Shown in pieces: positions 56,290 to 64,000 of a DNA stretch of 64,000 nucleotides (the first letter of the stretch is position 1; each line of letters opens with the position of its first letter). This DNA comes from Myxococcales bacterium (GTDB lineage Bacteria > Myxococcota_A > Polyangia > Polyangiales > Polyangiaceae). The stretch is from positions 61,933-125,932 of the forward strand of contig JAEUKE010000127.1 in NCBI GenBank assembly GCA_016794345.1, written 5' to 3'. The notes beneath the pieces were generated by a model, which had not been told where the DNA came from, did not search any database, and saw nothing but the letters and a program-made list of their open reading frames with translations. The position numbers were made by a program, and so were the translations under genes.

Positions 56290-58443
56290 ATGCAGGCGGC
56301 GGTCCTCTCCTCGACGATCGAGTCGGTCCACGTCCATCGTGACGGCGCGATCGTGACCCGGGTGATCGAAGCTCCGGCGCTCTCGGAGGCGCGCACCTCG
56401 CGGGTGATCGGCTTGCCGATCTTGCTCGATGACGCCTCCGTTCGCTTGAGCGTCGAAGGGTCAGCAGTGGCGATCGATCTGCGCGTCGCGCTCGAGGCCA
56501 CGTCCGTGACGGACGACGAGCCCGACGATCGCGAGCGAGCTCGTCTCGCCGCCGAGGTCGCGCGCCTCGAGAACCTCCTCTTGCACGTCGACCGCCTGCG
56601 CGCGATGGTCGAGCGGACCTCGGTCTATCGCCGCCCGCAGCCGCAGGACGCGACGCCGCCGATCGAGGTCGACGTCGCCGCTCGTCTCACGCTGCTCGAC
56701 TTCCGGGTCTCCGAGATGGACCGCCTCGCGACCGAGCGAGCGGGCGTCGCCCGCGATCTCGATCGAGCGAAGGAGGACCTGGCCGTCTTCCTCGACCGCC
56801 TCGCGCGCCGCCGAGGTGATCGCGCCCCGCGCCCCGACGAGCTGCGGAAGTCGGCCGTCTTCACCTTGCGGCCGACCGGCGCGGAGCCTGCGCCGCTGCG
56901 GCTCGCGCTGAGCTACGCGGTGGCCGGCGCGCGCTGGGCCCCCACCTACGCGCTCCACGTCGACTCGAAGAACGGCCGGGCGCGCCTCGACGTGCGCGCG
57001 TCCATCAGCCAAACGACGGACGAAGACTGGCGAGACGTCGCGCTCGTCGTCTCCAGCGCGCCGCTCGTCCGCCCCTGCGATCTCCCGGAGCTCACGAGCC
57101 TCCGCATCGGCCGGGCGCAGCCTCGGCCGAAGCGCGGGTGGCGGCCGGCCCCGGGGGATGTCGGCGTTTTGTTCGAGGACTACCGGCGCGCCCTGCGCAG
57201 CGCGCCCCCGTCGGCCCCGCTCCCACCCGCTGCGCGTTCGGCGCCCGCGGAGACCGGGGCCCTCTCCGAGCCGGCGCACGACGGTCCCACGCCCGTCTCG
57301 CTGCAGAGCCCGGAGGCCTTCGCCGCGATGGCTCCGGCCATGGCGATGCCGGCAGCGGCATTCGGAGGTGCGCCGGGGAACGCGCCCCCCCCGCGCGCGG
57401 CGCCGATGTCCATGAGCGCGGCCATGCCCATGGGCGCGGCTCCGCCGCCCCCCATGCCCGCTCGAAGCAGCGCGCCCCTCGCCAAGGCGCGAGGGTTGCG
57501 GCAGCAGAGCGACGCCGACGCGCTGTTGCAGGAAGCTCCGCCGATCGTCGAGATCGAGCCCGACGATCGGCTGCTCTCGTTCGGGAGCCTGCGCCTGCCC
57601 GCCCCCGCTCGTTCGAGCGGGACCCTCACGATCGCCAAGAGGGACGAGGTATATCTCGAGGCATCGGCCACGCTCGACGTGCGGCTCGCCGCCAAGGTCT
57701 CGGTGGCCCTGTCTGCGGCCGAGTCCAAACAGCGCGCGGCGATCGGCCAGCGGCCGTGGCCCCAGCGACACCGTCCGCCTTCGACGACCGAAGGCTTCGA
57801 CGCGGTCTACGAGGCGAGCGCTCGCGTCGACATCCCCGCGGACGGAGACTTCCACAGCGTCCCGCTCTTGTCGGCCGAGTCGCCGTGCACGCTGTCGTTC
57901 GTCGCGGTTCCGCGCGAGACCTCCGACGTCTTCCGGCGCGCCGAGATCACGAGCCCGCTCGAGGTCCCGCTGCTGCCGGGCCCGTGTGACGTCTACACGG
58001 ACGGCTCCTACCTGCTCGCCACCGATGTCGAGGTCGTCGCGCCGCACGCGCGCGTCAGCCTGGGGCTCGGCGTGGATCAAGCGATCAAGATCGCGCGTAA
58101 CGTCTGGCACGCCGAGCAGACGGCCGGCCTCATGGGCGGCTCTCTCGTCCTCAAGCACCACATCAAGATCGACGTCGTGAGCCACAAGGCGCACCCGGTC
58201 TCGATCGAGATCCGCGAGCGCGTGCCCGTCGCGGCGGAGAACGAAGAGGACGTGCGTGTGGAGATCGCGGACGTGAAGCCGCCCTGGGTGGTGTGGGAGC
58301 CGCCCGCCTCGGAGCCCGAGCTCAAGGGCGGCCACGCCTGGCGGGTGAGGCTCGAGCCCTCGCAGAAGGCCGAGCTGGAGGCGAGCTACACGATCCGCAT
58401 CCCGGCGAAGCTCGAGCTCGTCGGTGGGAACAGGAGGGACTGA
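56290..58443 (+). CDS. DUF4139/DUF4140 family protein
   Basis: A 717-residue protein: N-terminal DUF4140 strands (SVHVHRDGAIVTRVIE), a coiled coil (about 75-190), then the DUF4139 beta domain beginning LALSYAVAGARWAPTYALHV, interrupted by a Pro/Ala/Met-rich insertion (about 300-420). The C-terminus has the DUF4139 strand pattern (VSIEIRERVPVA). Members are sometimes called mucoidy-inhibitor-like; function is unknown. Its stop overlaps the next start by one base. Confidence 0.82.
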   Translation: MQAAVLSSTIESVHVHRDGAIVTRVIEAPALSEARTSRVIGLPILLDDASVRLSVEGSAVAIDLRVALEATSVTDDEPDDRERARLAAEVARLENLLLHVDRLRAMVERTSVYRRPQPQDATPPIEVDVAARLTLLDFRVSEMDRLATERAGVARDLDRAKEDLAVFLDRLARRRGDRAPRPDELRKSAVFTLRPTGAEPAPLRLALSYAVAGARWAPTYALHVDSKNGRARLDVRASISQTTDEDWRDVALVVSSAPLVRPCDLPELTSLRIGRAQPRPKRGWRPAPGDVGVLFEDYRRALRSAPPSAPLPPAARSAPAETGALSEPAHDGPTPVSLQSPEAFAAMAPAMAMPAAAFGGAPGNAPPPRAAPMSMSAAMPMGAAPPPPMPARSSAPLAKARGLRQQSDADALLQEAPPIVEIEPDDRLLSFGSLRLPAPARSSGTLTIAKRDEVYLEASATLDVRLAAKVSVALSAAESKQRAAIGQRPWPQRHRPPSTTEGFDAVYEASARVDIPADGDFHSVPLLSAESPCTLSFVAVPRETSDVFRRAEITSPLEVPLLPGPCDVYTDGSYLLATDVEVVAPHARVSLGLGVDQAIKIARNVWHAEQTAGLMGGSLVLKHHIKIDVVSHKAHPVSIEIRERVPVAAENEEDVRVEIADVKPPWVVWEPPASEPELKGGHAWRVRLEPSQKAELEASYTIRIPAKLELVGGNRRD

Positions 58444-59972
58444 TGCGAACGGTAGACCTCTCGTTGCCGGTCGCGTCGGTCGTCGTCCTCGAGGACCGCG
58501 CGCAGGTCACCCGGGCCGGGCGCGCAGCGGTCTCGGCCGGCCGAAGTCGGCTCGTCGTCCAGGGCGTCGCGCCGGTCGCCGTCGACAAGTCCGTCCGCGC
58601 GTCGTCGACCACCGAGGGCGCGAAGATCGTCGACGTGCGGATCGTGCGCACGCCCGTCTTCGTCTCGACCGACGAGCTCGACGCCGAGATCCGGCGTCTG
58701 CGCGAGGTGGTCGAGGAACACGAAGGTCGCATGCGGCGCCTCCACCGCGAGGCGTACGACACGGATCGCCTCCTCGTCTCTTTCCTCGACGAGGTCGCGG
58801 AGGACGCGGCGTGGGCCCGCGCGATGACGGCCGAGAAACGCGCCGCTTACGAGGAGCTCGTGCGACGTTCTCGACACCTCGCCGAGAAGGCCGCCCGGCA
58901 TGCCGCGGATCTGGAGGAGGAGAAGCTGGCCCTGGCCAGGAAGATCGAGCGGCGCCGCGCGACGGAGCGCCCGGACGGTCTGGTCGGCGCGCGTCTCGAG
59001 ATCGATCTGGAGGCCGACGTCGCGGGTGAGGCTGACATCGACGTCAGCTACGTCGTCCCCAACGCGTGCTGGCGGCCTCGCCATCGCGTCACCTTGAGCG
59101 AGGCGCCGCCCGGCGTATCGGTCGAGACGGAGGCGGTGGTCTGGCAGAACACCGGGGAGGATTGGGCGAAGGTCCAGCTCTCGCTCTCGACCGAGCGAGC
59201 CTCGTTGGGCGCCGCCGTCCCGAAGCTCGAGACCGACCGCCTCAGCACCAAGAAGAAGGGCGCGCTCGTGGTCCAGACACGGGAGCAGCAGGTCGAGGAG
59301 GCCGGCCTTGGGGGCGGAGGCGTGGCGATCCGGAAGACCGAGGAGATGCCAGGCATCGAAGACGGCGGCGAGGCCTTGCTCCTCCGCGCCGAGGTGGCCG
59401 CGGACGTCCCGAGCGACGGCCGACCCCACGCCGTCCCGATCGCCTCCTTCCAGTCGCCCGCCGAGGTGGAGCTCGTGGTGATGGCGGAGCTCGCCCAGGC
59501 CGCCATCACGAAGACCACCTTCTCGAGCTCGTCCAAGCGCCCTCTCCTCGCTGGGCCCGTCGATCTCGTGCGGCGAGGCGGGGCCGCCGGGCGGGCGCGG
59601 GTGGGGTTCATCGCGCCGGGGGAGAAGGTCGCCATCGGCTGGGGGCCCGAGCCGACAATCCGTGTCTTTCGCGAGGTCGAGCCCCTGAAAGACGAGACGA
59701 ACCTGCTCGGGTCCTGGCACACGCAAACCCACGACGTCCGCGTTCGCGTCGTGAACCTGGGGTCTCGACCCACGGTCGTGACCGTGAAGGAGCGGGTCCC
59801 GGTCTCCGAGATCGACAAGGTGAAGATCGAGGTCGTCGCCAAGGAGACGACGGACGGCGCTCAGCCCGACGAGAGCGGGATCCTGTCGTGGAAGCTCGCG
59901 CTCGGTCCGTATGCTAACAAGACCGTCAGTCTTCGGGTGGTGACGCGACGACACGCCGACGTCGTCGGGTGA
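58443..59972 (+). CDS. DUF4139/DUF4140 family protein, second copy
   Basis: A 509-residue paralogue of the upstream protein without the large insertion: VASVVVLEDRAQVTRAGRA start, coiled coil (about 80-175), DUF4139 (about 185-509) with DVSYVVPNACWRPRHRV, NTGEDWAKVQLSLST and NLGSRPTVVTVKERVPVS. It overlaps the preceding gene by one base (TGATG), so the pair is co-translated and may form a heteromer. Confidence 0.85.
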   Translation: MRTVDLSLPVASVVVLEDRAQVTRAGRAAVSAGRSRLVVQGVAPVAVDKSVRASSTTEGAKIVDVRIVRTPVFVSTDELDAEIRRLREVVEEHEGRMRRLHREAYDTDRLLVSFLDEVAEDAAWARAMTAEKRAAYEELVRRSRHLAEKAARHAADLEEEKLALARKIERRRATERPDGLVGARLEIDLEADVAGEADIDVSYVVPNACWRPRHRVTLSEAPPGVSVETEAVVWQNTGEDWAKVQLSLSTERASLGAAVPKLETDRLSTKKKGALVVQTREQQVEEAGLGGGGVAIRKTEEMPGIEDGGEALLLRAEVAADVPSDGRPHAVPIASFQSPAEVELVVMAELAQAAITKTTFSSSSKRPLLAGPVDLVRRGGAAGRARVGFIAPGEKVAIGWGPEPTIRVFREVEPLKDETNLLGSWHTQTHDVRVRVVNLGSRPTVVTVKERVPVSEIDKVKIEVVAKETTDGAQPDESGILSWKLALGPYANKTVSLRVVTRRHADVVG

Positions 59973-59985
59973 GCCTTCGCCCACC

Positions 59986-60015
59986 ATCCTCGATCGCGCG
60001 CCCAGGACCGAGGAT
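59986..60015. terminator. weak inverted repeat between convergent genes
   Basis: ATCCTCG and CGAGGAT arms around a 16-base loop, reaching the stop of the ankyrin gene. Long loop and no T-run make it a weak candidate. Confidence 0.25.
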
Positions 60016-62123
60016 CACCCCTCGCGATACAGGGCGACGCAACCGAGGCTCCGCGCGAGCGTCCAGCTCTCGTCGGTCGTCGCGCGCGCGAGCGGTAGCT
60101 CCCCGTTTGGCCCTGCGCGGGTCACGTCCGCTCCAAACGAGACGAGCAGCCGCGCCAGATCGAGGTGGCCCTTCTCGATGGCCGTGAAGAGCACCGGGGC
60201 ACCTTCCGGCCCCGATGTGTTCGGGTCCGCGCCGCGCTCCAGGCAGAGCCTCGCGGTCTCGAGGTGCCCGTTCACGACTGTGCCATGGAGAGCGCTGTGC
60301 ACGACGCCGTATTCGTTCTGCTTGGGCGCGAGGAGGGTCGGGTCCTTGTCGAGGCACCGTGCGAGCACCGTGGAAGCGCCTGCGTGTCCGGCCGCGAGCA
60401 CGAGGTCGACGAGCTCGTCACGGGTTGGCTCATCAGACGCCGCGAGCAGGCGCCCGAGCATCTCGTCGCGCGCATCAGGCGGCGTCTTCTCCCGCTGGCA
60501 GGAGAGGAGCCAGATCGGCGCCAGTCGGAATACGGGCCGAAGCGTCTCGAGACACGCGGCGAGGACGTCGGGCTTGCCGGTTCGAGCGGCGCAGAAGATC
60601 GTCGAGTCGGGCGCGGGCGGGTCGATGACCGCCGCTCCTCGAGCGAGGAGCGCGCGAACGAGACCGGCGCGGCCCTTCTCGACAGCGTGCGTCACGAAGC
60701 GTGCGCCACGCACGGTCGCGAGCGGGATCTTCCAGCGATCGATCAGCCGCAGCGCCAGGTCGTCGTCGACGAGGTCGAGGATCTTGCGCGCTTCCTGGTC
60801 GTACTGGGGCGGGGGAGCGACCTCCGCTACTGCAGCGACGGCGTCGTGCCGGCCCGCCTCGGCGAGCACCGCGGCCGCGATCTCGTGACCCCCGCGCGCA
60901 GCCACGAAGGAGACGATCTCTTCGTTCGTCTCGAGGCTCGCGACCTCCCAGATCGTCGCCGGCTCCGGCGAGATGATCCCGCGAGAGGCCAAGAGGTTTG
61001 CGAGGTCCGCGTCGAGTCCGGCCGGAAACTTCGTCGTCGGCTTCGCGCCCAGCGAGAGGAGGCGCTCGATGATGTCGAGGGGTGCGCGTGCGGCCAGCGC
61101 TTCGTCGAGCGACGAGCGCTCACCGTCGAGGGGCTTGCCCAGCTTCTTCGACACTTTATCGAGCGCGGCGCGCGCCGTGTCGAACCAGCGCGCGCGCAGG
61201 AACGCGGCGACCGCCTCGTCCCCGACCTTGGCGCCTCGCGCCAGCAACAGCTCGGCCACCTCGGGGTTCGCCGAGATGGCGAGCGGGTCGACCCCTGGCA
61301 TCTTCTCCTTTGCCTGCGTGGGCTTCTTCACCGCGTCGAGCAGGAGCCGAAGGATCTCCACGTCTCCTCGCTCCGCGGCGAGGGAGATCGGCGATGCGTG
61401 TGGTGGGCCGGCTGGGTAGCTCCAATCCTCGGTCCATTGGTTCGGGTTCGCGCGATGCGCGAGCAGGATCCGGACGAGCGCAGCGTTCCCCTTTTCGACG
61501 GCGGCATGGAGGGGTGTCACGTCGCCGCTGTTCGCATCCGCGCCAGCGGCGAGCGCTGCCTCCAGGGCGGCGGCGTCTCCGCTCTCGATCGCGTCGAGCA
61601 CGCCGTCCGCGTTCGGCCTCGGCTCGCCGCTCGAGCCGGGTGTGGCGCTGGTCTCGGGCGTGGCCGCCGCGTGACTGCCCGATGCCGCTCGGGAGATCCC
61701 GAGCCGCTCCACGAGCAAGTCGAGGATCTCCACGCGTGGATCGTCGACCCTGGGCCCATCGCTCGACAGCGCGCGGACGACGCACGGGGGCGCGCCCTTA
61801 CCGAGCCACTCCGTCGGGGCGTCGGAGGGGCGGAGCACCGCGCCGTGGTCGAGCAGCAGCCGGACCATTCGTGGGCGCGGGCGCTCGATGGCTCGCTCGA
61901 GCGCAGTCCGATTCTGGAGCAAGGGGTGTGAAGGGCGCGCGTTCACCTCGGCTCCGACCGACAGGGCGTGCGCGGCCATCTCCAGCCGGCCCTCCTCCAC
62001 ACACGCGGTCAGCACGGTTCGATTCCGGCGGTCTCGCCCGCGGGTCGCGGCGGCATCCGTCACGGCCGCGCGAAACGCTGCGAGGTTGCCGTCTCGGATG
62101 AGCTCGAACGGATCCGTCGTCAT
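60015..62123 (-). CDS. large ankyrin-repeat protein
   Basis: A 702-residue protein made mainly of ankyrin repeats, clearest at about 30-110, 195-290 and 600-690 (TPLHAAVEKGNAALVRILLA, TAIEKGHLDLARLLVSFGAD), with degenerate repeats between. No signal peptide or membrane segment, so it is probably cytoplasmic. Ankyrins mediate protein contacts; the partner is unknown. ATG 62123 faces the Pho-box-like region. Confidence 0.88.
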   Translation of the reverse strand: MTTDPFELIRDGNLAAFRAAVTDAAATRGRDRRNRTVLTACVEEGRLEMAAHALSVGAEVNARPSHPLLQNRTALERAIERPRPRMVRLLLDHGAVLRPSDAPTEWLGKGAPPCVVRALSSDGPRVDDPRVEILDLLVERLGISRAASGSHAAATPETSATPGSSGEPRPNADGVLDAIESGDAAALEAALAAGADANSGDVTPLHAAVEKGNAALVRILLAHRANPNQWTEDWSYPAGPPHASPISLAAERGDVEILRLLLDAVKKPTQAKEKMPGVDPLAISANPEVAELLLARGAKVGDEAVAAFLRARWFDTARAALDKVSKKLGKPLDGERSSLDEALAARAPLDIIERLLSLGAKPTTKFPAGLDADLANLLASRGIISPEPATIWEVASLETNEEIVSFVAARGGHEIAAAVLAEAGRHDAVAAVAEVAPPPQYDQEARKILDLVDDDLALRLIDRWKIPLATVRGARFVTHAVEKGRAGLVRALLARGAAVIDPPAPDSTIFCAARTGKPDVLAACLETLRPVFRLAPIWLLSCQREKTPPDARDEMLGRLLAASDEPTRDELVDLVLAAGHAGASTVLARCLDKDPTLLAPKQNEYGVVHSALHGTVVNGHLETARLCLERGADPNTSGPEGAPVLFTAIEKGHLDLARLLVSFGADVTRAGPNGELPLARATTDESWTLARSLGCVALYREG

Positions 62124-62168
62124 GTTGAGGGCTCAGCGTACCTCCGCCGCGCACCGCATGGCCCGGTC

Positions 62169-62227
62169 TGTGACGAATCGGTGACGGCCGTTACCTTCTC
62201 GTCACCATTCGATTCCGAAGCGTTACC
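62169..62227. promoter_or_regulatory. Pho-box-like direct repeats between ankyrin and porin genes
   Basis: Plus strand: CGTTACC (62189), CGTCACC (62200) and CGTTACC (62221), spacings 11 and 21, with a poorer unit between; the 4-base spacers are AT-richer. Minus strand: CGTCACC and CGTCACA 11 bases apart (62186 to 62169). Eleven-base spacing of a 7-base unit is the PhoB box layout, and the plus-strand set lies 64 bases before a phosphate-type porin gene. Confidence 0.5.
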
Positions 62228-62290
62228 GAACGGAAACGAAGGCGTCATCGAAGAGTGGTAGCGGCCGCGCGCGCGCGATAGAGGGGCGCC

Positions 62291-63469
62291 ATGAGAGTCG
62301 CGCATGTCGTCCTCGCTTCGTCGCTCTTGTTCGTCGCCGCTTCCGCTGACGCCGACGACGAGATCCCGCTCAAGCTACGGGGGGAGTTCGGCGAGGGCTT
62401 CGGCGTCGAGACCGTCGACGGCTCGTTCGGCATGGGTGTCAGGGCCCGCGCCCAGACCCGCACGACGGTGGTCGTGCCCGAGGCAGAAGACGAGGATCCC
62501 ACGGCGGACTTCCAGATCCGCCGGCTGCGCGTCACGCTCGACGCACACGGGTGGGGCGATCTGCTGACGATGAAGATCCAGCTGGCGTTCGCGCCGCTCG
62601 ATCAGGATCCTGTCGCGCCGGTTCCTCTTCGCGACGCGTACGTGACCTTCGCGCCGCTGCGCGACCTGAAGATCCGCGCGGGGCAGATGAAGGTGCCGTT
62701 CGGTCGTCAGCGCGTCGTCTCCTCGGGCAGCCTGCAGATGGCCGATCGATCGATCGTGACCGGCGAGCTGAACCTCGATCGCGACGTGGGCGTCCAGCTC
62801 TTGTCGGAGGACCTGTTCGGCGCGAACGGTGTCCTCGGCTACAACCTCGGCGTCTTCGGCGGCGACGGGCGCAACCGGGTCTCGGGTGGGTTCGGCTTCC
62901 TCTACGCGGGCCGTATCGCGATCCGTCCGGTCGGCGGCGAGCTCGGCGACGATCTCGACGAGGTCGACTTCAAGCAGAACAAGCCACGGCTCCAGATCGC
63001 GGCTTCAGGCGCGTTCAACCACCAGACCGATCGCGCGAGGAGCACGATCGGCGACGTCTTCCAAACCGGGCCCTGGGCCGACTACGCCCACGTCGGCGCC
63101 GACACGAGCTTCAAGTTCGCCGGCCTCTCGATGACGGGGGAGTTCTTCTTGCGTCGCGCGCTGGTCGACCAGAACACGGCGGACGTCGAGGGTGAGCTCC
63201 TGACCGACGTGGCCCGCTCGGGATACGGCGGCTTCTTCCAGGTCGGTCAGCTCATCGCGAAGAAGTACGAGATCTCCGCGCGCGCCGGCAGCTTGCACGT
63301 GCTCGGGGATCCGGAGGGCGGCCTCAAGCCCGAGAAGGAGCTCGGCGGCGCGCTCTCCTATTACGGGAAGAAACACGCCCTCAAGCTCCAGGCGGACGTT
63401 TTCTATCTCTGGGAGACCTGGGGCGAGGGCAAGGTTCAGACTCGTCTGCAGCTCCAGGTCGCGCCGTAG
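62291..63469 (+). CDS. phosphate-selective-type outer-membrane porin
   Basis: A 392-residue protein with signal peptide (1-21, ending ADA) and an OprO/OprP-type barrel: FQIRRLRVTLDAHGWG, LRDAYVTFAPLRDLKIRAGQ, KVPFGRQRVVSSG, ELNLDRDVGVQLLSEDLFG, and a beta C-terminus. Family members pass phosphate or polyphosphate; the substrate here is inferred from fold and the upstream repeats. Confidence 0.85.
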   Translation: MRVAHVVLASSLLFVAASADADDEIPLKLRGEFGEGFGVETVDGSFGMGVRARAQTRTTVVVPEAEDEDPTADFQIRRLRVTLDAHGWGDLLTMKIQLAFAPLDQDPVAPVPLRDAYVTFAPLRDLKIRAGQMKVPFGRQRVVSSGSLQMADRSIVTGELNLDRDVGVQLLSEDLFGANGVLGYNLGVFGGDGRNRVSGGFGFLYAGRIAIRPVGGELGDDLDEVDFKQNKPRLQIAASGAFNHQTDRARSTIGDVFQTGPWADYAHVGADTSFKFAGLSMTGEFFLRRALVDQNTADVEGELLTDVARSGYGGFFQVGQLIAKKYEISARAGSLHVLGDPEGGLKPEKELGGALSYYGKKHALKLQADVFYLWETWGEGKVQTRLQLQVAP

Positions 63470-63541
63470 GCGTCGGATGTTCGCGACCCGGGTGACGTTT
63501 GGTCCGACACCGACGAGTCGACACGCGGTTACCTGCAGGAC

Positions 63542-63847
63542 ATGAGCGATCAGGCGGCCGCGCGCATGGCGCTCGGCATCGCGAGCGCCGTCATGGCCAC
63601 GGCCGACGAGGAGCGCGTGGTCCAGGCTGCCCATTATCAGAAGCTCATCGCGGCGCTGCGCGAGGTGATCGCGAGCCTCCCCGAGTACGAGCGCAGGCTC
63701 CTCGAGCTCCGCTACTTCGAAGGGCGGGAGTTTGACCCAATCGCAAGCGAGCTGCGCGTCAGCAACGCCACCATTCGGCGTCACCATCTGGCCGCGCTCG
63801 CGCTCCTGGGCAAGCGAATGCGCTCCCGCGGGTTCGCCGGGGCCTGA
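63542..63847 (+). CDS. sigma70 region 4 fragment, N-terminally truncated
   Basis: A 101-residue product with sigma region 4: IASLPEYERRLLELRYFEGR and a helix-turn-helix (SELRVSNATIRRHHLAAL). Regions 2 and 3 are missing. The 24 codons before the ATG, back to the porin stop, stay open in the same frame and also read like sigma sequence (GDVWSDTDESTRGYLQD), so it looks like the tail of a FliA-type sigma gene whose front was lost next to the porin gene. It might still act as a stand-alone DNA-binding protein. Confidence 0.65.
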   Translation: MSDQAAARMALGIASAVMATADEERVVQAAHYQKLIAALREVIASLPEYERRLLELRYFEGREFDPIASELRVSNATIRRHHLAALALLGKRMRSRGFAGA

Positions 63848-63923
63848 GCGGCTCGCGGCATGACGTTGCGCCGCCGAGACGAGGGGGCGGCCGCGCGCTC
63901 GCGTGGCGTACCATCGGCGCTCC

Positions 63924-64000
63924 ATGCGCAACGACGACCATGCTCCTCGCAGCCGCGCCGACCTCCTCGCGCTCGCGCGCGAAGGCTCCGTGCTCGCCCT
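63924..64000 (+). CDS. start of an unidentified protein (partial)
   Basis: ATG 63924 opens a frame reading MRNDDHAPRSRADLLALAREG to the window edge. Codon use matches the neighbours, but 25 codons are too few to name it. Confidence 0.4.
   Translation, partial: MRNDDHAPRSRADLLALAREGSVLA

Overview
The window is GC-rich and gene-dense, with few gaps and many 4-base ATGA or GTGA stop/start overlaps. The mix of genes points to the phylum Myxococcota, probably a Polyangia relative: Hanks-type kinases carrying HRDVSP catalytic loops, an FHA-sigma54 activator, a hybrid sensor kinase, many lipoproteins, and a type II secretion cluster ending in gspN. This taxonomic call is inference. I saw no rRNA, tRNA, CRISPR array, insertion sequence or phage gene.

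Layout. 0-8.4 kb: the end of an acyl-CoA dehydrogenase gene, a DUF3829-like lipoprotein, a large lipoprotein with a formylglycine-generating-enzyme fold coupled to a CxxxY-type CcmE, a sigma54-type response regulator overlapping a soluble histidine kinase, and dps. 8.8-23.1 kb: one long minus-strand type II secretion operon, in order a small membrane protein in the gspC position, then gspD, E, F, a GspG-like protein without prepilin motif, gspG, H, I, J, K, L, M and N. 23.2-28 kb: a large lipoprotein, a hybrid sensor kinase and small lipoproteins. 28-34 kb: glutathionyl-hydroquinone reductase, then a minus-strand run of a secreted protein, prmA, rsmE and a Ser/Thr kinase. 34-40 kb: an ApaH-like phosphatase, a membrane protein, glgC, a lipoprotein and a coiled-coil membrane protein.

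40-48 kb is a signalling and surface region: an FHA-sigma54 activator whose start overlaps that of a divergent TPR membrane protein, a kinase with a PEGA domain, and three consecutive secreted lipoproteins with Ser/Thr/Gly linkers. 48-53.5 kb holds two unusual Hsp70 proteins and a DUF2760 protein in one operon. 54-60 kb holds a eukaryote-type bifunctional 6-phosphofructo-2-kinase/fructose-2,6-bisphosphatase, a membrane protein and two tandem DUF4139-type proteins. 60-64 kb holds a large ankyrin protein, a Pho-box-like divergent region, a phosphate-selective-type porin, a 5'-truncated sigma factor, and the start of one more gene.

The most unusual items are the bacterial PFK-2/FBPase-2, the altered type II secretion cluster (no GspC homology-region domain visible, an extra GspG domain without prepilin leader, twin hairpins before gspL), the DUF2760-Hsp70-Hsp70 operon, and the CxxxY CcmE away from other cytochrome c maturation genes.
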